In this document: piece by piece, positions 6,579 through 11,670 of the stretch
How the letters are laid out: every line of letters starts with the position of its first letter
Numbering within the stretch: the stretch's first letter is position 1
NCBI GenBank assembly: GCA_946403615.1
Contig: CAMJAO010000038.1
Coordinates: 1-11,670 of the forward strand
DNA from: an uncultured Prevotellaceae bacterium
GTDB lineage: Bacteria; Bacteroidota; Bacteroidia; Bacteroidales; Bacteroidaceae
DNA length: 11,670 nt
Direction: 5' to 3'
Translations under genes and position numbers: made by a program
Notes under the pieces: generated by a model
What the model saw: the letters and a program-made list of their open reading frames with translations, nothing else
Told to the model about the DNA's origin: nothing
The model's database searches: none

Positions 6579-8099
6579 ATGAGAAAGACCGTCATCCTTT
6601 TTTGCGCGATTGCAGGGTTAATGCTCTCGTCCTGTAAAAGTGAACAACTTGTTGCCACACAGTCTTCGCCCGCTAAGAGAGAGTTCCGTGGGGCGTGGAT
6701 TCAATGTGTCAACGGACAGTTCCTCGGTATGTCAACACAACAGATGCAGAACACATTGAGCAGCCAGCTTGATGAATTGCAGCGCGACGGATGCAATGCC
6801 ATCATCTTCCAAGTTCGGCCTGAGTGCGACGCTCTCTACGCCAGCAACATCGAGCCATGGAGCAGATTCCTTACTGGTCGCCAGGGAGTGGCTCCCTCTC
6901 CTTATTGGGACCCTCTGAAATGGATGATAGAGCAATGTCATCACAGAGGCATGGAACTGCATGCGTGGATCAATCCATACCGCGCGAAAACGAAGACAAC
7001 CAATGAACTCGCTTCAAATCATATCGCTCAACGCCGTCCCGACCTCGTCTTCCCTTATGACGGACAATACATTCTCAATCCGGGCATTCCTGAAAACAGA
7101 GATTACATCTGCAAGGTCGTTGATGATATCGTCAGCCGCTATGACATAGATGGACTGCATATCGACGATTATTTCTATCCATATCCTGTGAGTGGACAGG
7201 CTATTCCCGATGACCGTGAGTTCAGGTCAAACAACTCAAAGAACATCGCCAATAAAAACGATTGGCGCCGCGAGAATGTCAATCTTTTCATCCAACAACT
7301 CGAGCAGACCATTCACAAACGCAAACCCTACGTCAAATTCGGTGTGTCTCCATTTGGCATCTACCGCAACAGACGCAGTGATGCAAGGGGGAGCAATACT
7401 TCAGGATTGCAGAATTATGACGACCTCTATGCGGATGTCCTCCTTTGGGTAAACAAAGGATGGATTGACTATTGCGTACCTCAGTTGTATTGGGAAATAG
7501 GGCATAAATCAGCCGATTATGAGACCTTGATACATTGGTGGGATGCCAATGCTGGAAACCGTCCCCTTTACATCGGTGAGGATGTGGAACGCACGGCCAA
7601 ACACGCTGATCCCAATAATCCCCAAATCAACCAGATTACGGCGAAATACAAACTGCGTAAACAGTCGCCTCATGTTAATGGTATGGTGCTGTGGTATGCC
7701 AAGGCGGCTGTTGATAATGTGGGCAATTATGGTCGTGTGTTGCGCGACGCTTATTGGCGTATGCCTGCCCTGCAACCTCTCATGCCCTTTATCGATAGCG
7801 ATGCTCCCGGACATCCTAAGAAAGTGAAGGACATCTGGGTCAATCAGGATTATGTGCTCTTCTGGACTGCCCCCTCAGGCCATGGCTGGAAAAATGAGCC
7901 TTATAAATATGTCATCTATCGGTTTGAGGAAAACGAGAAAGTTGATTTGGCCAATCCTGGTAAAATCGTGGCTATCACTAACAACACATTCTACAAATTG
8001 CCTTATAACGGAGGAAAACGGAAATTTGTCTATGTCATCACTGCTCTCGACCGCATGAGCAACGAGAGCAAAGGCGTAGTAAAAAAAGTAAAGTTATAA
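6579..8099 (+). CDS. GHL10-family (DUF187) glycoside-hydrolase-like lipoprotein
   Basis: 506 residues from the ATG at 6579. The frame is open 40 codons further upstream, but that stretch crosses the terminator and promoter and lacks a signal sequence, so 6579 is the start. Residues 1-18 with LSSC at 16-19 form a lipoprotein signal, Cys19 being lipidated. Residues about 36-345 match the GHL10 fold, a TIM-barrel family related to glycoside hydrolases. Motifs are FRGAWIQC (36-43), AIIFQVRPECDALY (74-87), ELHAWINPYR (126-135) and YDIDGLHIDDYFYPYP (188-203). The Asp residues at 189, 191, 196 and 197 sit where acidic catalytic or substrate-binding residues are expected, and SPFGIYRN (257-264) and VPQLYWEIG (300-308) are also typical. 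A fibronectin-III-like domain follows at about 410-505. The substrate is unknown; members are thought to act on cell-wall or other glycans. The gene stands alone between two terminators. Confidence 0.9.
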   Translation: MRKTVILFCAIAGLMLSSCKSEQLVATQSSPAKREFRGAWIQCVNGQFLGMSTQQMQNTLSSQLDELQRDGCNAIIFQVRPECDALYASNIEPWSRFLTGRQGVAPSPYWDPLKWMIEQCHHRGMELHAWINPYRAKTKTTNELASNHIAQRRPDLVFPYDGQYILNPGIPENRDYICKVVDDIVSRYDIDGLHIDDYFYPYPVSGQAIPDDREFRSNNSKNIANKNDWRRENVNLFIQQLEQTIHKRKPYVKFGVSPFGIYRNRRSDARGSNTSGLQNYDDLYADVLLWVNKGWIDYCVPQLYWEIGHKSADYETLIHWWDANAGNRPLYIGEDVERTAKHADPNNPQINQITAKYKLRKQSPHVNGMVLWYAKAAVDNVGNYGRVLRDAYWRMPALQPLMPFIDSDAPGHPKKVKDIWVNQDYVLFWTAPSGHGWKNEPYKYVIYRFEENEKVDLANPGKIVAITNNTFYKLPYNGGKRKFVYVITALDRMSNESKGVVKKVKL

Positions 8100-8117
8100 A
8101 GGCTTCATCAACCTTGC

Positions 8118-8159
8118 AAAAATCATCAGGAGACCGGTTTCGGCCTCCTGATGATTTTT
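8118..8159. terminator. Bidirectional terminator between convergent genes
   Basis: AAAAATCATCAGGAG (8118-8132) is the perfect reverse complement of 8145-8159. Inside, after an A/C mismatch, CCG (8134-8136) pairs with CGG (8141-8143) around GTTT. The stem has A-run and T-run ends, so it can stop transcription from the plus-strand GHL10 gene and from the minus-strand operon that ends at 8210. The rest of the 110-base gap holds nothing else I can identify. Confidence 0.92.
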
Positions 8160-8209
8160 AAATCCCCCATGATTGCCACTTGGCACCCATGGTTACCATG
8201 TCTTATTCT

Positions 8210-8650
8210 CTAATCCTCAAACAGTTTCTCCATAAAAGCGTCGAGGTCCTTGTCCAGGTCCTTCATCAGTTCGCCGCCTAAGATGACGGTGTCGCCGTCG
8301 GCCACATAGAGTTCTGCCAGATGCTCTTTCTCCTCATCTTCCATGACAAAACTGAAAGGACGCAGAATGCCTAAACTGTCCACCAACTCATGCTGACGTT
8401 TTAACACGCGGCGCAAGATGTCGGCTGCGTCATCATAAAAAGTGTCCTCTTTGTTGTCTATCCACTGCTCTACCACACAACGTGTCACCTCTTCGTCGTC
8501 ATCGTCAAATGCCAACAACTCACCACTGTCGGGCGAGACTCGAATGTGGATGTCGGTCAGAACGGTGGGATCTTCTGTGAAAGGAAATTTTTGGGAAATT
8601 TTCCGAAGCATCCGTTCTATCTGCTGGATGGTTTGTTCGCTTGCTTTCAT
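8210..8650 (-). CDS. Small acidic protein of unknown function, coupled to coaBC
   Basis: 146 residues. I do not recognise the family. About a quarter of the residues are Asp or Glu, with an acidic run AFDDDDEEV near residues 47-55, and there is no signal peptide or membrane segment, so it should be cytosolic. The N-terminal 20 residues and the C-terminal 20 are likely helical, and the middle alternates strand-like stretches (DIHIRVSP, FSFVME, LAELYVADGDTVILGG). The start ATG overlaps the coaBC stop in an ATGA (8647-8650), a sign of translational coupling. It is the last gene of the dnaN-exonuclease-coaBC operon and is followed by a strong terminator. Coding status is supported by the coupling, the full-length frame and the codon pattern. 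Any link to CoA synthesis or replication is only inferred from position. Confidence 0.8.
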   Translation of the reverse strand: MKASEQTIQQIERMLRKISQKFPFTEDPTVLTDIHIRVSPDSGELLAFDDDDEEVTRCVVEQWIDNKEDTFYDDAADILRRVLKRQHELVDSLGILRPFSFVMEDEEKEHLAELYVADGDTVILGGELMKDLDKDLDAFMEKLFED

Positions 8651-9855
8651 GAATGTTGAGAGATATGGTTTTTCAATTCGTCGATAATATCACGTGCCAC
8701 CTCGCTCTTCGGCTTTTTGGAATATTCCTTTTTGCCGTTGCGGGTCAGTATCGTAATCTGGTTTTCATCACTGCGGAAACAAGTGCCTTCATTGCGAAGG
8801 CTGTTCATCACGATGAAGTCCAGATTTTTCTTTTCCAGTTTTAGCGCTGCGTTTTCCATCTCGTCATGAGTCTCAAGCGCAAAGCCACAAATCACCTGAT
8901 GTGCTGTCTTCATCTTTCCTATCGCTGCGGCGATGTCGGGATTGGGAATGAGCCTCAATGTCAAATCGTCGCTTTTGCGTTTGATTTTCTGGTCGGCTAC
9001 GGACTCAGGACGAAAATCGGCCACGGCTGCACACAGAATGGCGGCGTCGCATTGAGGGAAATGTTGCAGACAGATGTCATACATCTCGCGGCAACTCTCC
9101 ACATCGATGCGGGTCACATGTTCTGGTGTCTGTTGGTTCACGGGTCCGCTCACCAAAATGACGTCAGCGCCCCGGCGTGCACACTCGGCTGCCAGTGCAT
9201 AGCCCATCTTTCCGCTCGAGTAATTGCCGATAAATCGGACGGGGTCTATTTTCTCATAGGTAGGACCGGCAGTGATAAGCACCTTCTTGCCTTTTAATTC
9301 TTGAGGTGTGCTCTCATCGAAAAATAGGTCCAGCGCCTTGATGATGTCTTCTGGTTCGGCCATACGGCCTTTGCCTTCCAGACCGCTTGCCAGATAACCG
9401 CTGCCTGGCTCAATGAAATGATTGCCGTAGCCTGACAATGTGCGCATATTTTGTTGAGTAGAGGGGTGGGCATACATGTCCAAATCCATGGCAGGTGCGA
9501 TAAAAACTGGTGCTTTCATCGACAGGTACGTCGTGATCAGCATGTTATCGGCCACACCATGAGCCATCTTACCCAAGGTGCTGGCTGTGCAGGGAGCGAT
9601 AAGCATGGCGTCGGCCCAAAGACCGAGATCCACATGTGAGTTCCATGTACCGTCGCGTTGCGAGAAAAACTCGCTCACCACGGGCTTATGCGTAAGGGCG
9701 GATAACGTGATGGGGGTGATGAACTCCTTTCCGGCGGGCGTAATCACCACTTGTACCTCGGCACCGCGTTTAATAAGCCCGCGGATGATGAGGCAAGATT
9801 TATACGCGGCGATGCTGCCCGTAATGCCCAATACTATTTTCTTTCCCTCTAACAT
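8647..9855 (-). CDS. coaBC: Bifunctional phosphopantothenoylcysteine decarboxylase / phosphopantothenate-cysteine ligase (CoaBC, Dfp)
   Basis: 402 residues, the usual length. CoaBC makes 4'-phosphopantetheine from phosphopantothenate in two steps of coenzyme A synthesis. The N-terminal CoaC half (about 1-180) is a flavin-dependent decarboxylase: GITGSIAAYKS (10-20) binds FMN, and SHVDLGLWAD (73-82) carries the catalytic His74. The canonical PxMN motif reads PAMDLDM (121-127), with Asp124 in place of Asn, and the flexible clamp LASGLEGKGRM (155-165) has Ser157 where the E. coli enzyme has Cys158. The C-terminal CoaB half (about 188-402) shows VLITAGPTYEKIDPVRFIGN (192-211), SSGKMG (213-218), AAVADFRP (276-283) and the lysine-rich KIKRK (290-294). 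It starts 38 bases after the exonuclease stop and overlaps the following gene by 4 bases. Function is secure; the two substitutions may be normal for this lineage. Confidence 0.96.
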   Translation of the reverse strand: MLEGKKIVLGITGSIAAYKSCLIIRGLIKRGAEVQVVITPAGKEFITPITLSALTHKPVVSEFFSQRDGTWNSHVDLGLWADAMLIAPCTASTLGKMAHGVADNMLITTYLSMKAPVFIAPAMDLDMYAHPSTQQNMRTLSGYGNHFIEPGSGYLASGLEGKGRMAEPEDIIKALDLFFDESTPQELKGKKVLITAGPTYEKIDPVRFIGNYSSGKMGYALAAECARRGADVILVSGPVNQQTPEHVTRIDVESCREMYDICLQHFPQCDAAILCAAVADFRPESVADQKIKRKSDDLTLRLIPNPDIAAAIGKMKTAHQVICGFALETHDEMENAALKLEKKNLDFIVMNSLRNEGTCFRSDENQITILTRNGKKEYSKKPKSEVARDIIDELKNHISQHS

Positions 9856-9893
9856 GTTTTTTGAGTCCTCTAAATAAGTCTTTGCTACAGTTT

Positions 9894-10772
9894 TTATTTC
9901 CCGTTGAAATCTTTCAGACGGATGCGTGTCAGCACTTGTTTGGTGTCATATGTGAAGTCTCCGTTCATCATCCAACTGTAATATCCCGGGTCACGGTGCA
10001 GCACGTCTGTCACGGACCATCCTTTATATTTTCCGAAATTGAATACTTCCTGACGCATCGGGTTGCCGTCCGCGTCCTTCAGCGGTTGCCCGTCTTTTCC
10101 TAATACGGGTTTCCAAACAATACGGCCGGCGAAATCCACATTGTCATTCGTCTTCGAGAAACGGCACAGCACATCCATGTCATTGGGTATCTGGCGTTTC
10201 TTCGCGTATTCGTTAATGTCAGCCTCTGCAGCTACCTCATCACCGCTGTACATCTCCAATTGCCCCAACAGCACCCGGTAGGTGGCTTCGGCGTCTTGGT
10301 CGGCACGGTGCGCCTCAAAGTCTTCCTCCATCGACCGATGACAGTAAAACTTATATGCGGCGCTCAGATTGCGCGGTTCCATACGGTGGAAAATGGTCTG
10401 TACGTCAATCAGACGGCTCTTGCTGAAATCGAAATCCGCCCCCGAGCGCAACAGTTCCTCTGCCAGCATCGGGATGTCGAAATGGTTGGAGTTGAATCCC
10501 GCGAAATCACAGCCTCGGAAATCCTCTTGGAGGGTTTTCGATAGGGCGGCAAACGACGGTGCGTCTTTCACGTCGGCGTCGCTGATGCCTGTCAACCGTG
10601 TTATCTCGGCAGAGATGGGCTTTCCGGGATTTACCAGATAAGAGCGGTGCTCCTCGCGTCCGTCGGGATAGACCTTTACGTAGGCTATCTGGATGATGTG
10701 GTCTTTTACCAGGTCAAGCCCTGTGGTTTCTAAGTCAAAGACAATGAGCGGTTTGCTCAACTGTAATTTCAT
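9894..10772 (-). CDS. DnaQ-like DEDDh 3'-5' exonuclease with ExoX-like C-terminal domain
   Basis: 292 residues from the ATG at 10772. A GTG one codon upstream (10775) could also serve, but ATG is preferred. The exonuclease domain (about 9-172) has the complete DEDDh set: FDLETTG with Asp13 and Glu15, FAGFNSNHFD with Asp99, and EAHRADQDA with His155 and Asp160. It removes nucleotides from DNA 3' ends using two metal ions. The C-terminal part has FNFGKYKGWSVTDVL (244-258) followed by DPGYYSWMMNGDF (261-273), which resembles the C-terminal domain of exonuclease X proteins. Between the two, QLEMY (171-175) resembles the sliding-clamp-binding pentapeptide. The gene begins 12 bases after dnaN, so an association with the clamp in proofreading or repair is plausible. 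It could act as a polymerase III epsilon-type proofreader or as a repair nuclease; the sequence alone does not decide. Confidence 0.92.
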   Translation of the reverse strand: MKLQLSKPLIVFDLETTGLDLVKDHIIQIAYVKVYPDGREEHRSYLVNPGKPISAEITRLTGISDADVKDAPSFAALSKTLQEDFRGCDFAGFNSNHFDIPMLAEELLRSGADFDFSKSRLIDVQTIFHRMEPRNLSAAYKFYCHRSMEEDFEAHRADQDAEATYRVLLGQLEMYSGDEVAAEADINEYAKKRQIPNDMDVLCRFSKTNDNVDFAGRIVWKPVLGKDGQPLKDADGNPMRQEVFNFGKYKGWSVTDVLHRDPGYYSWMMNGDFTYDTKQVLTRIRLKDFNGK

Positions 10773-10784
10773 CACTAACGGTCT

Positions 10785-11670
10785 TTAGTCGTTGAGTAAT
10801 ACGGGCATAATCAACATCAGCACTTCTTCATTCTCGGGCTGAACGGCAGGAACGACGACACCGGCACGGCTCGGGTCTGCCAGCTCGATTACTACCTCGT
10901 CGCTCTCTAAACTGCCAAGAATATCAGTCAGGCTGCTGCCTTTGAAACCGATGCTCATCGGGATGCCTACGTATTCACATGTGATGTTTTCCTTCGCACT
11001 GGTTGAGAAGTCGATGTCCTCTGATGACACTTCCAACTTGCCAATCTCCGTGTGCAGACGTACCAACTGGCTGCTCTCGCTGGCAAAGGGAAGCACGCGG
11101 CGCAGGGCACTCAGCAAAATGCGACGGTCTACGGTCAACTGGTTCGGGTTGTTCTTGGGTATCACAGAGTTGTATTTCGGATAACGTCCGTCGAGCAAGC
11201 GGCATATCAACACTCCGCCGGGGAAACTGATGACTGCGCTGCGTGAGTCAAACTTAATGATGACCTCGCCCGACTCTTTGGTCAGCACGTTCTTCAGCAG
11301 TGTAGCGGGTTTCTTGGGAAGAATGAATGACGAGGGTGTCTCCACCTTCACCGTGAAGTTCTTATTGCGAACCAATTTCTTACCGTCGGTGGCAACGATA
11401 GAAACACATTCTTCGTTCATGTCGAAATAGATACCGTTCATCACGGGGTGCAACTCCTCTTGAGCCGTTGCAAACAATGAGCGGTTAATATTGTTATAAA
11501 GCACGGTACTGTCCATCGTCACAATGGTGCTCTCATCAGACAAAGGTTGAGTCATCGGATAGTCCTGAGCGTCAACGCCGGTGAAATGATAGACACCGTT
11601 TTGATAAGACACCTGAATGGTGTAGTCGGCGGTGTTCACCTCAAAGGTCAAAGGCTGCTCGGGCAGTTCT
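10785..11670 (-). CDS. dnaN: DNA polymerase III beta sliding clamp, N-terminus cut by window edge
   Basis: The frame runs open to the window edge and encodes 295 codons here; the family is about 370-375 residues, so roughly 80 N-terminal residues (most of clamp domain 1) lie outside. The first residues visible, ELPEQPLTFEV, belong to the end of domain 1. An apparent start near 11651 is only an internal TTG. Domain 2 is recognisable from RSLFATAQEELHPVMNGIYF and IVATDGKKLV, and domain 2/3 from FILPKKP, LLDGRYPKYNSVIP and RRILLSALRRVLPFA. The C-terminus, MLIMPVLLND, is the usual clamp end; this strand lines the peptide-binding cleft. DnaN forms a ring that keeps polymerase III and repair proteins on DNA. 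It leads the minus-strand operon within this window; its promoter is not visible. Confidence 0.96.
   Translation of the reverse strand, partial: ELPEQPLTFEVNTADYTIQVSYQNGVYHFTGVDAQDYPMTQPLSDESTIVTMDSTVLYNNINRSLFATAQEELHPVMNGIYFDMNEECVSIVATDGKKLVRNKNFTVKVETPSSFILPKKPATLLKNVLTKESGEVIIKFDSRSAVISFPGGVLICRLLDGRYPKYNSVIPKNNPNQLTVDRRILLSALRRVLPFASESSQLVRLHTEIGKLEVSSEDIDFSTSAKENITCEYVGIPMSIGFKGSSLTDILGSLESDEVVIELADPSRAGVVVPAVQPENEEVLMLIMPVLLND

Noticed and set aside
10773..10775. GTG at 10775 as start of the exonuclease
   Set aside because: An ATG follows immediately at 10772 and is the more likely start; the choice changes one residue only.
11649..11651. TTG at 11651 as the start of dnaN
   Set aside because: The frame continues upstream with residues typical of clamp domain 1, and a 288-residue clamp would lack most of that domain. 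It is an internal Leu codon.
1..11670. Mobile element, CRISPR array, tRNA or toxin-antitoxin pair
   Set aside because: No transposase or integrase frames, no regularly spaced direct repeats, no cloverleaf candidates and no short paired genes of that type were seen on either strand.

Overview
The window reads as a chromosomal segment from a Bacteroidota bacterium, most likely Bacteroidales and probably the Prevotella group. Three things point there. Protein styles match: a FadL-like outer-membrane barrel beside a Bacteroidota-type LptC, a CNNM/CBS 'hemolysin', a PpiD/SurA-like foldase and a GHL10 lipoprotein. Start codons lack Shine-Dalgarno sequences and are preceded by A-rich leaders. Promoter candidates fit the Bacteroidota -33/-7 pattern (TAnnTTTG type). 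I see no insertion sequences, integrases, tRNA or rRNA genes, CRISPR repeats or phage genes, so this looks like ordinary core chromosome.

Layout. (1) Positions 1-475, minus: the N-terminal part of a secreted SH3-like protein, cut by the window edge. (2) Positions 476-807: a divergent regulatory region. It holds a promoter for each side, two short palindromes and a long hairpin in the leader of the SH3 gene, whose loop can pair with sequence just upstream of the start codon. (3) Positions 808-4067, plus: a tight three-gene envelope operon of outer-membrane beta-barrel, LptC lipoprotein and CNNM/CorC membrane protein. (4) Positions 4333-6450, plus: a membrane-anchored PpiD/SurA-like periplasmic foldase with its own promoter candidate and a clear terminator. 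(5) Positions 6579-8099, plus: a GHL10-family glycoside-hydrolase-like lipoprotein, ending at a strong terminator that also serves the converging minus-strand genes. (6) Positions 8210-11670, minus: an operon reading dnaN (N-terminus outside the window), a DnaQ/ExoX-like exonuclease, coaBC, and a small acidic protein of unknown function.

The plus-strand half concerns the cell envelope: LPS transport (LptC), an outer-membrane channel or assembly protein, folding of outer-membrane proteins (the PpiD-like protein), a membrane ion-transport or regulatory protein, and a surface or periplasmic glycan-active lipoprotein. The minus-strand operon joins replication (sliding clamp and a proofreading-type exonuclease) to coenzyme A synthesis.

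I did not find a whole new system. The best leads are the structured leader RNA at 487-567, a possible clamp-binding motif in the exonuclease next to dnaN, the acidic orphan protein coupled to coaBC, and non-canonical residues at two CoaC active-site positions.
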